NCBI RefSeq assembly: GCF_001702265.1
Contig: NZ_MAUE01000040.1
Coordinates: 1-64,000, forward strand
Reading direction: 5' to 3'
Origin: Pseudomonas aylmerensis
GTDB lineage: Bacteria > Pseudomonadota > Gammaproteobacteria > Pseudomonadales > Pseudomonadaceae
DNA length: 64,000 nucleotides
In this document: piece after piece, positions 19,049-27,142 of the stretch
Layout: the number at the start of each line of letters is the position of its first letter
How positions within the stretch are numbered: position 1 is the stretch's first letter
Program-made: the position numbers and the translations under genes
The notes under the pieces: generated by a model
The model's input: the letters and a program-made list of their open reading frames with translations, nothing else
Told to the model about the DNA's origin: nothing
The model's database searches: none

Positions 19049-19581
19049 GATTCCAGCAACTCGCGGCAGCACAGGCGCAGCCCCTTGGCCACGTACTGGC
19101 GCACGCGAATCGTCGACACGCCCAGCAGCGCAGCAATGTCGGCGTACTTCATGCCATCGATCTGGCTGCACAGGAACGCGGTGCGCGCACGCGGCGACAA
19201 CCCATCCAGCAAGGCATCCACGGCCATCAGGCTTTCCAGGGTCAGGGCGTGCTCCTCCGGTGAAGGCTCCACCGCTTCGGGCTGGGCGGCCAGCACTTGC
19301 AGGTAGGCGCGTTCCAGGTCGCGGCGACGCCAGGTGTCGTAGATCAGCCGCTTGGCAATGGTGGTCAGCAGCGCGCGCGGTTCGCGAATGGTTTGCGGCG
19401 CGGGCAGGGCAACGACTTGGACAAACGTCTCGGCGGCCATGTCGGCGGCATCATGACGGCAGCCCAGGCGGGCGCGCAGACGGTCGAGCAGCCAGCCATG
19501 GTGGTCGCCAAACAACTGCCTCAGGATCTGCTCACGCAGGGTCGAAGCGTCGGAAGAGGTGAGGGGCGTGGCTGGCGGCAT
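19045..19581 (-). CDS. FecI-like ECF sigma factor (iron starvation type)
   Basis: 178 aa. Region 2 includes GCRHDAADMAAETFVQVV and LTTIAKRLIYDTWRRRDLE. Region 4 has SPRARTAFLCSQIDGMKYADIAALLGVS with a typical helix-turn-helix (VSTIRVRQYVAKGL). These features are those of FecI-type sigma factors that transcribe a neighbouring TonB receptor gene when the siderophore binds. It is the first gene of the three-gene minus-strand unit and overlaps fecR by 4 bp. A Fur-box-like sequence lies about 20-45 bp upstream, so repression by iron-Fur is likely. Confidence 0.93.
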   Translation of the reverse strand: MPPATPLTSSDASTLREQILRQLFGDHHGWLLDRLRARLGCRHDAADMAAETFVQVVALPAPQTIREPRALLTTIAKRLIYDTWRRRDLERAYLQVLAAQPEAVEPSPEEHALTLESLMAVDALLDGLSPRARTAFLCSQIDGMKYADIAALLGVSTIRVRQYVAKGLRLCCRELLES

Positions 19582-19602
19582 GTTGTAACTGTCTGGGCGG
19601 GA

Positions 19603-19626
19603 ATGAGAGCGATTATCAATTATTCG
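19603..19626 (-). promoter_or_regulatory. Putative Fur box upstream of the ECF sigma gene
   Basis: On the minus strand the sequence reads AATAATTGATAATCGCTC, an imperfect match to the Fur consensus built of GATAAT-like hexamers. It lies about 20-45 bp before the sigma-factor ATG at 19581, the expected place for iron control of such a module. The match was made by eye. Confidence 0.5.
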
Positions 19627-19653
19627 CCCTCAGGTGACAACCGCTCGCCGCGT

Positions 19654-20340
19654 TCAGTTGAGTTGCAGCAGCTTGGTTTCCAGGTGATCCAGATGCTCGG
19701 TCATCAAGCGCACTGCGGTGTCCGTGTCGCGCTGCTCAATTGCATCGACAATCGCCACATGCTCCTCCCACGCGCAGTACGTGCAGGCCTGCGCTTCGTA
19801 CTGGGCGATGATCAACGACGTCAACGGCACGAGGCTGTTGAGGAACTGCGCCAGCGGCGCGTTGCCGGCCATCGCAGCCAATTGCAGGTGAAACTCGCCG
19901 GACAAACGAATCGCCGGGCCACGTTGATCACGCTCGATACAGTCGCGCTCGCGCGCAATCAGCTCGCGCAGCTGGCGGATCTGCCCAGGCGTTGCCTGGG
20001 CGCAGGCCAGTTGCACCACGGTGATTTCAGTCATGCGCCGGGCTTCGAGGATTTGCCGGGTCTGCTGGCCATCTGGCGCGGCGACCTGGGCGCGCTGGTT
20101 GGGGCGCAGGATGATCACTTGCTGGTGGGACAGCTTGGCCAGCACCCGGCGAATCACGCTGCGGCTCACGCCAAAGGTCTCGCCCAGGCCTTCTTCGGTA
20201 AAGCGGCTGGACGGGGCGATGCGTTGCTCGAGGATGGCATCGAACAGCCGTGGGTAGATGTCATCCACCGAGGGCTTCTTGCCGGCCACCAGGCGCAGGG
20301 TGGGCAGGACGGGGTCGCGTTGCAAGGCGTGGGCGTTCAT
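19654..20340 (-). CDS. GntR/FCD family transcriptional regulator
   Basis: 228 aa from the ATG at 20340, which has GGAG about 8 nt upstream. The N-terminal winged helix-turn-helix includes RFTEEGLGETFGVSRSVIRRVLAKL. The C-terminal FCD ligand domain includes LEARRMTEITVVQLACAQA and EFHLQLAAMAGNAPL, with His in the positions that bind metal or acid ligands in this family. It ends 17 bp after the stop of another GntR gene and about 70 bp from the sigma gene. Members usually sense a small carboxylate and control a nearby catabolic or transport gene; the target here is not evident. Confidence 0.88.
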   Translation of the reverse strand: MNAHALQRDPVLPTLRLVAGKKPSVDDIYPRLFDAILEQRIAPSSRFTEEGLGETFGVSRSVIRRVLAKLSHQQVIILRPNQRAQVAAPDGQQTRQILEARRMTEITVVQLACAQATPGQIRQLRELIARERDCIERDQRGPAIRLSGEFHLQLAAMAGNAPLAQFLNSLVPLTSLIIAQYEAQACTYCAWEEHVAIVDAIEQRDTDTAVRLMTEHLDHLETKLLQLN

Positions 20341-20357
20341 GGCCGGTCTCCAAAAAA

Positions 20358-21059
20358 TCAACTGCCCAGGTGGTCGTCCGGGATGTTCAGGCGAATGCCC
20401 ATGCGCAGGCCTTCCTGCAGGATATGCCGGCGCATTTCGGCGCTGGCCAGGGCACTGTTCTTGTTGCGGATGGCGCGCACCACCGCCTCGTTTTCCTGCA
20501 GGCGTTCGGCCAGGTGTTCCGGCGAGTTGCGCAGCACCTGGGCGCTTTGCTTGAGCGCGTTGCTGGTTTGCTGCACCACGTTCTGGAAGATCGGGTTGGA
20601 GGTGAGGGCGAACAATTCCTCGTGGAAGCCGATGTAGGCGTTCATGCCCGCTTCGGCGTCACCGGCATCGAGGGCTTCGCGCATGTCCATCAGCGTCAGG
20701 CGCAGTTGCCCGACTTCCTTGCTGCTGATCGACTGCGCCACCAGGCCGACGATGAAGGGTTCGAGGGTGTAGCGCAGTTGCAGGATGTCTTCGAGGCTGG
20801 CGTCGGCCACGGCGTCGCTGGACTGTGGATCGCTGACGCTGGTTTCCAGCACGACCACGCCTTTGCCGGGCATGGAACGCACCAGGCCGAGGGTTTCCAG
20901 CACGATCACGGCTTCACGCAGGCTCGGGCGGCTGATGCCCATCTGTTCGGCCAGTTCACGCTGGCCGGGGAGCATTTCGCCCCGGCGCCACTGGCCCCGC
21001 GCCAGGGCGGCGCGAAGTTTTTCGACGACTGAATTGACGACGGTTGAGGTGCTGATCAC
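20358..21059 (-). CDS. FadR/GntR family transcriptional regulator
   Basis: 233 aa from a GTG at 21059, chosen because AAAGGAGAGG lies 5 nt before it; the ATG at 21089 lies upstream of that ribosome-binding site and would leave it inside the gene. The winged helix-turn-helix is ELAEQMGISRPSLREAVIVLETLGLV. The FCD domain includes LQLRYTLEPFIVGLVAQ and YIGFHEELFALTSNPIF. The downstream gene is a second GntR regulator 17 bp away. The dctA-like transporter on the same strand upstream is a candidate target, as FCD regulators often sense dicarboxylates, but this is inference. Confidence 0.87.
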   Translation of the reverse strand: MISTSTVVNSVVEKLRAALARGQWRRGEMLPGQRELAEQMGISRPSLREAVIVLETLGLVRSMPGKGVVVLETSVSDPQSSDAVADASLEDILQLRYTLEPFIVGLVAQSISSKEVGQLRLTLMDMREALDAGDAEAGMNAYIGFHEELFALTSNPIFQNVVQQTSNALKQSAQVLRNSPEHLAERLQENEAVVRAIRNKNSALASAEMRRHILQEGLRMGIRLNIPDDHLGS

Positions 21060-21112
21060 GTCTACCTCTCCTTTATGTTGCGAATACATTAGCGAGCATG
21101 GCGACTCTTGAC

Positions 21113-21200
21113 TGTGGGAGCGGGCTTGCTCGCGAATGCGGTTATTCAGTCAATACATCTGTGACTGACCCAGCGCTTTCGCGAGCAAGCCCGCTCCCAC
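21113..21200. repeat. REPIN (inverted REP pair)
   Basis: TGTGGGAGCGGGCTTGCTCG at the left is mirrored by CGAGCAAGCCCGCTCCCACA at the right, around a spacer of about 45 bp. It lies between the GntR gene and dctA and could act as the 3' structure of the dctA transcript. Confidence 0.9.
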
Positions 21201-21228
21201 ATTTGAACGGTGCCGCTGATGAAACCGG

Positions 21229-22539
21229 TCAGAACTCCTGGTGCGCGGGCAATACCGGCTTCTTGGCCTGGAAGGCATAGCCTTGCTGGCCGTCGAGCAC
21301 TTTGTTCGCGCGCTGGATATCGATGTCTTTTTCCCAACGGGCAATGGCCACGGTGGCGACGCAGTTGCCGATCAGGTTGGTCAGTGCGCGGCCGATGCCC
21401 ATGAACCAGTCCACCGCCAGCACCAGCACCAGGCCGACCACCGGAATCGCCGGGATCGCCGTCAGCGTCGCTGCGAGGATTACCAGCGCGGAGCCGGGGA
21501 TGCCGTGGGCGCCTTTGGAGGTGATCAGCGACACCAGCAGGATGGTCAGCAAGTCGGTCATCGACAGCGGCGTGCCGGTGGCGTTGGCGATAAACACGAT
21601 GGCCAGGGTCAGGTAGATCGAGAAACCGTCGAGGTTGAACGAGTACCCGGTCGGAATCACCAGGCCCACGGTGGAGCTGCCGATGCCCAGGTGTTCGAGC
21701 TTGCGCATGATCTGTGGCAGCACGGCGTCGGAGGAGGCGGTGCCCATCACGATCAGCAGCTCTTCGCGCAGGTACTTGAGCAGCGGCAGCATGCGCAGCC
21801 CCGACAGGCGCATGACCAGGCCGAGGATCACGGCGACGAAGGCAAAGCACGTCAGGTAGAACAGGCCGACCAGGCTGCCCAGGTGTTGCAGGGAATCCAG
21901 GCCGTAGGTGCTGGTGGTGAAGGCGATCGCGCCGAATACGCCGATGGGGGCCAGGCGCACGATCATGCCCATGATGCGGAAGATGATATGGCTCAGCTCG
22001 TTGATCAGCCGCGAGATGCCGGAAGCGGCTTCGCCAACCAGGTTCAGGGCGCTGCCGAACAACACCGAGAACAGCAGCACCTGCAGCACATTGTTGTCTG
22101 CGAAGGCGCCGATCACCGAGTTGGGGATCAGGTCCATCAGGAACTGGCTGGTGCCACGGATATGCTGGCCCTTGTCCGCCAGTTCATTGAGGCCGGCGGA
22201 GGACAACTGCTCCAGGTGGATATTGGCGCCGGTGCCGATCCCGGTGCTGAAGGCCATGATCAGGCCGATCACCAACGCGACGGTGGTGAGGACTTCAAAG
22301 TAGATCACCGACTTGAGGCCGATGCGCCCGACTTTCTTCAAGTCGCCGGCACCGGAAATACCGCTGACCACCACGCAGAACACAATCAGGCCAATCAGCA
22401 TTTTGATCAGCTTGATAAAGCCGTCTCCCAGGGGTTTGAGTTGCGAGGAGAATTCGGGAAGGGCGAGGCCGCAGATTATGCCTAGAGCCAGGCCAATCAC
22501 GACTTGCAGGAAAATCGAACGCGAGCACCATCTGAGCAT
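21229..22539 (-). CDS. dctA: DctA-type C4-dicarboxylate:cation symporter
   Basis: 436 aa, DAACS family inner-membrane transporter with about eight helices and two re-entrant loops. Signatures include the serine-rich loop MGTASSDAVLPQIMRKLE, the FNLDGFSIYLT helix and the SKGAHGIPGSALVILAAT loop; the last substrate-site segment is IGNCVATVAIARWE. These match DctA proteins that import succinate, fumarate and malate with protons or sodium. It is preceded by a 230-bp gap and followed by a REPIN. In this genome it may be one of several DctA-like proteins, so the symbol is a family-level call. Confidence 0.85.
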   Translation of the reverse strand: MLRWCSRSIFLQVVIGLALGIICGLALPEFSSQLKPLGDGFIKLIKMLIGLIVFCVVVSGISGAGDLKKVGRIGLKSVIYFEVLTTVALVIGLIMAFSTGIGTGANIHLEQLSSAGLNELADKGQHIRGTSQFLMDLIPNSVIGAFADNNVLQVLLFSVLFGSALNLVGEAASGISRLINELSHIIFRIMGMIVRLAPIGVFGAIAFTTSTYGLDSLQHLGSLVGLFYLTCFAFVAVILGLVMRLSGLRMLPLLKYLREELLIVMGTASSDAVLPQIMRKLEHLGIGSSTVGLVIPTGYSFNLDGFSIYLTLAIVFIANATGTPLSMTDLLTILLVSLITSKGAHGIPGSALVILAATLTAIPAIPVVGLVLVLAVDWFMGIGRALTNLIGNCVATVAIARWEKDIDIQRANKVLDGQQGYAFQAKKPVLPAHQEF

Positions 22540-22771
22540 GGGAGGGATCTCTATTCGGTGCCCTGGTGGTTCCAGGGCTTAATTGTTGTGGTCATACCGG
22601 TAAGTCCAGTGCGCGGCCAGTCTACGCCGGGTTTTTTTGAAATAACAAGTCATTCTTGGACGGTTGACAAGTCCCGGTCTGACCAGTTGGTCGCCAACAC
22701 CGATGCTTGAGCGGTTGGCGGAGGGGAATTTTTTTCGCTTATCATCCGCCGCTTGGCTTTGGAGGTGATGG

Positions 22772-23401
22772 ATGGATAAACCCGGACTGACCACGGATGC
22801 AACCGGGCAGACCCACTGCAGTTGGCGCACGGCTGCGCCGCAGTACCCGCGTTACCACGACCATGAGTGGGGCGTGCCGGTGGCGGATGACATCCAGCTG
22901 TATGAAAAAATCTGCCTGGAAGGCTTTCAGGCGGGCATGGCCTGGATCACCATCCTGCGCAAGCGCGAGCAGTTTCGCGTGGCATTCGAAGGCTTTGATT
23001 TTCGCCGGGTGGCGCAGTATGGCGAGGCCGATATCGAGCGACTGATGCAGGACCCAGGCATCGTGCGCAATCGCGCGAAGATCGTCTCGACCATCAACAA
23101 TGCGCGCAGGGCGTGTGAACTGGTCGACGAGACCGGTTCGCTGGCGCGCTGGTTGTGGGCGTTCGAGCCCGACGAGACGGAGCGTCCGGCCGTGGTCGAC
23201 ATGGCGTACTGGACCGGCAACCCGACTTCACCGGCATCGGTGCGTTTGTCCAAGGCGTTGAAGAAGCGCGGCTGGACCTTCGTCGGGCCGACCACGATGT
23301 ACGCGCTGATGCAGGCGATGGGCATGGTCAACGACCACCTCGAAGGCTGCGCGTGCCGGCCCCGGATCGAAGACCTGCGCCGCCAGTTCAAGCGCCCCTG
23401 A
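22772..23401 (+). CDS. tag: DNA-3-methyladenine glycosylase I
   Basis: 209 aa. It removes 3-methyladenine from alkylated DNA to start base-excision repair. The zinc ligands of Tag are present: C16 (HCSW), H29 in YHDHEWG, H189 and C193 in VNDHLEGCACRP. The substrate-pocket Glu/Trp are in ICLEGFQAGMAWITIL (E50, W58). GGAGG stands 7 nt before the ATG. The N-terminus is about 12 residues longer than the E. coli protein, and the gene is single. Confidence 0.95.
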   Translation: MDKPGLTTDATGQTHCSWRTAAPQYPRYHDHEWGVPVADDIQLYEKICLEGFQAGMAWITILRKREQFRVAFEGFDFRRVAQYGEADIERLMQDPGIVRNRAKIVSTINNARRACELVDETGSLARWLWAFEPDETERPAVVDMAYWTGNPTSPASVRLSKALKKRGWTFVGPTTMYALMQAMGMVNDHLEGCACRPRIEDLRRQFKRP

Positions 23402-23414
23402 ACCCGGCTGAACC

Positions 23415-23443
23415 TGTAGGCGCCGGCTCGCCAGCGCCTGCAG
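23415..23443. repeat. Single REP-like palindrome
   Basis: TGTAGGCGCCGGCTCGCCAG and its mirror GGCGCCTGCAG-like end form a short imperfect hairpin between the convergent tag and cupin genes. It is the same class as the palindromes at 53170 and 54112. Confidence 0.7.
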
Positions 23444-23455
23444 TGGCGGGGCGGA

Positions 23456-23857
23456 TTATTGCTTCAGCGGCGTCAGCACCTCGGCCTTGTCATCGAGCAC
23501 CATCACCACCAGCAGCTTGGCTGGCTGGGTCTGGCTGGCATTGCTCGATTCAAAGTGCCGCGATCCGGCCGGCTCGTAGAACGACTCGCCGACCTTGTAG
23601 GTCACGGCCTTCTCATCATTCACTCGCGACGTGATCGCGCCTTCCAGCACATAGGCCACGGCGGTGCCGGTGTGGCTATGCGGCACGGTGGCCTGGCCGG
23701 GGGCGTAGTCGACGGTGAGCATGATGGTTTTCTTGCCGGGCACATTGGTCAGGGCGTGCTCCTGCAGCACCTTGATCGATTCCTGGTTGTACACGGGTTC
23801 ATGGGCGAAGGCGCTGAAGGAGGCGAGCATCAGGGTGGTGGCGAGCAGTCGTTTCAT
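23456..23857 (-). CDS. Exported cupin-domain protein
   Basis: 133 aa. A signal peptide (MKRLLATTLMLASFSAFA) places it in the periplasm. The cupin motif 1 residues are PHSHTGTAVAYVLEG and motif 2 is EPAGSRHFESSN, giving the His/Glu/His set for a metal site. Small single-domain cupins of this kind are found next to many oxidative or aromatic genes and have no fixed reaction. It is convergent with tag. Confidence 0.85.
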   Translation of the reverse strand: MKRLLATTLMLASFSAFAHEPVYNQESIKVLQEHALTNVPGKKTIMLTVDYAPGQATVPHSHTGTAVAYVLEGAITSRVNDEKAVTYKVGESFYEPAGSRHFESSNASQTQPAKLLVVMVLDDKAEVLTPLKQ

Positions 23858-23953
23858 GGCGAAGTTTCCGAGAAGTTCGAGACCTCTTCACCCTACGCCG
23901 CGTGCCCCGGCTGACCAATGACCAATCCTGGCAAAGGCCAGGAGACCAATCGC

Positions 23954-24235
23954 TCAATGGTCGAAGTGCAGGCGGCTGGCCAGTTGTTCAGCGGTGAGCG
24001 CGATAAAGCCTTGCAGGGCCGGCAGCTCGAAGTGCGCCAAGAGCTGCGCAGCACACGCCCAGCGGCCCTTGACGGTCCACAGGTCGGGGTCTTGCTGGCT
24101 GCGTTGTACGGCATAGTCGAGGCAACCAGGGGCGCTGCGCACGGCTTCGGCGATCTGCCCCAGGCGCTGGCCCAGTTGCGTCGAGCGCCCGGCAGCCGCG
24201 CGGACATGAACAGTGTTGAAGGCGCATTCGGTCAT
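23954..24235 (-). CDS. ABM-family monooxygenase-like protein
   Basis: 93 aa, the typical length of a single antibiotic-biosynthesis-monooxygenase (ABM) ferredoxin-like domain. The pattern VRAAAGRSTQLGQRLGQIAEAVRSAPGCL followed by a DLWTVKGRW strand and a final HFEL...LASRLHFDH helix fits this fold. Such proteins act without a bound cofactor on quinone-like or heme-like substrates, or have no known activity. The gene lies 84 bp upstream of the MocR gene stop, on the same strand. Confidence 0.75.
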   Translation of the reverse strand: MTECAFNTVHVRAAAGRSTQLGQRLGQIAEAVRSAPGCLDYAVQRSQQDPDLWTVKGRWACAAQLLAHFELPALQGFIALTAEQLASRLHFDH

Positions 24236-24319
24236 GGCGAGGGTCTCCAGAGTCTGGGGGAGTGCACAGGCTAGAGCCTGTTTGCGCCAGCACCAATGTC
24301 CAATCCGGCGGAAAAGCCG

Positions 24320-25753
24320 CTAGCCAATCTGCTGGAGAATGTCGCGCACCTTGTCCAGGGCCGGGTCGATGTCCAGCGTCTCGATCGCCCCAAAACCGAT
24401 GATCAGGCCCGGGCGTACCGGCGCGTCGTGGAAGAACACGTCGAGCGGGTACAGGCCCACTTCCACCTGGCGCGCCAACTGCATCAGCAGCGCGATATTC
24501 ACCGGCACTTTGCACAGCGCCGCCATGTGGAACCCGGCCACGGTCGGCACCGCTTCGAACCACGGCGACAGGTCGCCCGCCAGGCGTTGCAGGATGCGTT
24601 CGCGGCGCCCGGCGTACACCGTGTGGCAGCGGCGAATGTGCTTGAGCAGGTAGCCTTCGCTGATGAACTTGGCCAGCGCCCACTGGGGCAGGGTCGAACT
24701 GTGCTGGTCGGTCAATTGCTTGGCCTTGAGCACCGCGCCGTAGATCGCCGGTGGCAGCACCGCATAACCCAGGCGCAGCTCCGGCAACAGGGTTTTCGAG
24801 AAGGTCCCGACGTAAGTCACCAGGCCACGGGTGTCCATGCTCTGCAGCGAATCGGTGGGCCGGCCTTCGTAGCGGAATTCGCTGTCGTAGTCGTCCTCGA
24901 TGATGATCGCGCCCAGTTCCAGCGCCCGTGCCAACAAGGCTTCCCGGCGCGGCAGGCTCATGGGCATGCCCAGCGGGAATTGGTGCGACGGCGTGACGTA
25001 GATCAGGCGCGTGCCGGCCGGGATCTGCTCGACCTGAATCCCTTGCGCATCCACCGGCACACTCGCGACGCTCGCGCCCATGGCCATGAACAACTGGCGC
25101 GCGGGGCTGTAGCCCGGGTCTTCCATGGCGACAATGCTGCCCGGTTCCAGCACCACCCGCGCGATCAGGTCCAGGGCCTGCTGCGCGCCATTGGTGACGA
25201 TGATGTCGGTGTCACGGCAGTTGACCCCGCGTGAAAACGCAATGTGCCCGGCGATGGCACTGCGCAGTGCCGGCAAGCCTTCGGGCTGGCTGTAGAACCC
25301 ACTGTTCTGTGCGATGCGCCGCAGCGCGTCCTGGGTGCAACGTCGCCATTCATCCTGCGGAAACTGATGGCGGCTGGTGGCGCCGCCGATAAATTCGTAG
25401 CGCAAGGTGCTGTCGCGCGTGGGGTGGCGCATGGGCGAGGGCAGCGCCTGCCAGGTCGCCAGGTTGGCAGCGCAGGCCAGGTCGGCGCCGGTTTGCAGGC
25501 GTTCGGTCTGCGGTGCGCGGGCGTTGACGAAGGTGCCACGGCCGGTCTTGCCGACCAGCAGGCCTTCGTAGGTCAGGGTCGCGTAGGTGTCCGAGACGGT
25601 CTTGCGTGACACGCCCAATTGTTCGGCGAGCAAGCGGCTGGGCGGCAATTGCGCACCGGCGGCCAGGCGTCCGGAACCGATGGCTTCACGCAACTGCTGG
25701 TACAACTGTTCGGCCAGATCCTTGCGGCCGTGGATCACGATGTGCAGTTCCAT
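24320..25753 (-). CDS. MocR-type regulator (GntR HTH plus aminotransferase domain)
   Basis: 477 aa. The N-terminal winged helix-turn-helix (residues about 10-75) includes LPPSRLLAEQLGVSRKTVSDTYATL. A fold-type I PLP domain follows, with the ligand residues in NGAQQALDL, EDDYDSEFRY and the PLP lysine in TFSKTLLPELRLGYA. PdxR and GabR belong to this class and usually regulate the gene facing them. Here the facing gene is an AhpD-like protein 155 bp away. Confidence 0.92.
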   Translation of the reverse strand: MELHIVIHGRKDLAEQLYQQLREAIGSGRLAAGAQLPPSRLLAEQLGVSRKTVSDTYATLTYEGLLVGKTGRGTFVNARAPQTERLQTGADLACAANLATWQALPSPMRHPTRDSTLRYEFIGGATSRHQFPQDEWRRCTQDALRRIAQNSGFYSQPEGLPALRSAIAGHIAFSRGVNCRDTDIIVTNGAQQALDLIARVVLEPGSIVAMEDPGYSPARQLFMAMGASVASVPVDAQGIQVEQIPAGTRLIYVTPSHQFPLGMPMSLPRREALLARALELGAIIIEDDYDSEFRYEGRPTDSLQSMDTRGLVTYVGTFSKTLLPELRLGYAVLPPAIYGAVLKAKQLTDQHSSTLPQWALAKFISEGYLLKHIRRCHTVYAGRRERILQRLAGDLSPWFEAVPTVAGFHMAALCKVPVNIALLMQLARQVEVGLYPLDVFFHDAPVRPGLIIGFGAIETLDIDPALDKVRDILQQIG

Positions 25754-25908
25754 GTTTCACCCAGGAGCATTCAATCTGCGCCAAGACTACTCGCTCGCGG
25801 GGCGCGCTCAAAATGGTCTCTGCGTAAACCACCGGATTGGCTATAGGGCTTATGCCTTAAGGGCTCTAGGCTAGGTTGTGATTGCATTCGCTGCCTGAGA
25901 GCCACCCC

Positions 25909-26352
25909 ATGGAACCTCGTCTGGATTACTACACCGCTTCGCCGCAAGCGCTCAAGGGCATGCTCGTGCTGGAGGCAGCGATCTTTGGCCTGTCCATCGA
26001 ACAGTCGTTGCTGGAGCTGATCAAGATTCGCGTCTCGCAGCTCAACCACTGTGGGTTTTGCACCGACATGCACTCAATGGCGGCGCGTCAGCGCGGTGAG
26101 ACTGAGCGACGTCTGTTTGCCCTGTGCGTGTGGCGCGATTCGCCGTTTTTCACGGCGCGGGAGAAGGCCGCGTTGGCCTGGAGCGAGTCGGTGGCGTCGC
26201 TGCCGACTTCCAGCGTTTCAGATGAGCTGTTCGCGGCAGTGCGTCTGGAATTCAGCGAGCAGGAACTGGTGGACCTGACCATGGCGGTGTCCAGCATCAG
26301 TGGCTGGAACCGCCTGGCGGTGAGTTTTCGGCAGCAACCGCCGAATGCTTGA
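25909..26352 (+). CDS. Carboxymuconolactone decarboxylase / AhpD-like protein
   Basis: 147 aa from the ATG at 25909. The redox motif CGFCTDMH (Cys pair at about residues 46-49, with a nearby His) is that of AhpD-like alkylhydroperoxidases, with the flanking LLELIKIRVSQLN helix. The C-terminal half includes AALAWSESVASLP and VDLTMAVSSISGWNRLAVSF. It is most likely a thiol-dependent peroxide or antioxidant protein. It diverges from the MocR gene and its stop abuts that of the SDR gene (26352/26353). Confidence 0.88.
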   Translation: MEPRLDYYTASPQALKGMLVLEAAIFGLSIEQSLLELIKIRVSQLNHCGFCTDMHSMAARQRGETERRLFALCVWRDSPFFTAREKAALAWSESVASLPTSSVSDELFAAVRLEFSEQELVDLTMAVSSISGWNRLAVSFRQQPPNA

Positions 26353-27120
26353 TCAGGACAGGAAACCGCCGTCCACATTCAGCGACACGCCGGTGGTGTA
26401 GGTGGACGCATCGCTGGCCAGGTACAGCACCGCGCCGGCCATTTCGCTGGGGGCCGCCACGCGCTTGAGCGGGATCTGCGCCAGGGCCATTTTCAGGATC
26501 GAATCGTTTTTCACCAGCGCCGAGGCGAACTTCGTGTCGGTCAGGCCCGGCAGCAGGGCGTTGCACCGAATGCCGAACGCCGCGCACTCCTTGGCGAACA
26601 CCTTGGTCATGTTGATCACGGCGGCCTTGGTCACCGAGTAGATGCCCTGGAACACGCCCGGCGAAATGCCGTTGATCGACGCCACGTTGATGATGCTGCC
26701 GCCACCGTTTTCGCGCATCAGCTTGCCGGCTTCCACCGACATGAAGAAGTAGCCGCGAATGTTCACGTCGACGGTCTTCTGGAACGCGCCGAGGTCGGTG
26801 TCCAGCACGTTGCAGAACTGTGGGTTGGTGGCGGCGTTGTTCACCAGGATATCCAGGCGCCCGAACTGCTCGCGAATGCCGGCGAAGACCTGGGTGATCT
26901 GCTCCATTTCACCGATGTGGCAGGCAATGGCCGTGGCCTTGCCGCCGTCGGCGATGATCGCGTCCGCCACGTGTTGGCAGCCCTCCAGCTTGCGGCTGGA
27001 GACGATCACGTGGGCGCCTTGCTGGGCCAGCAACTTGGCGATGGCCTCACCGATGCCACGGCTGGCGCCGGACACAAAAGCGATCTTGCCGTCGAGGTCG
27101 AACAGGTTGGTCTTGGACAT
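26353..27120 (-). CDS. SDR family oxidoreductase
   Basis: 255 aa classical short-chain dehydrogenase. The nucleotide-binding loop is SGASRGIG (residues 17-24), NNAA is at 94-97, and the catalytic S148, Y161 and K165 are intact in VASINGISPG and YSVTK. It ends VDGGFLS, the usual SDR terminus. AAGGAATCCCC precedes the ATG. It is 22 bp downstream of the APH-like kinase gene, so the two are probably one transcript; similar pairs act in hydroxyacid or 3-hydroxyacyl chemistry. Confidence 0.92.
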   Translation of the reverse strand: MSKTNLFDLDGKIAFVSGASRGIGEAIAKLLAQQGAHVIVSSRKLEGCQHVADAIIADGGKATAIACHIGEMEQITQVFAGIREQFGRLDILVNNAATNPQFCNVLDTDLGAFQKTVDVNIRGYFFMSVEAGKLMRENGGGSIINVASINGISPGVFQGIYSVTKAAVINMTKVFAKECAAFGIRCNALLPGLTDTKFASALVKNDSILKMALAQIPLKRVAAPSEMAGAVLYLASDASTYTTGVSLNVDGGFLS

Positions 27121-27142
27121 GGGGATTCCTTGTTATGTGCAA

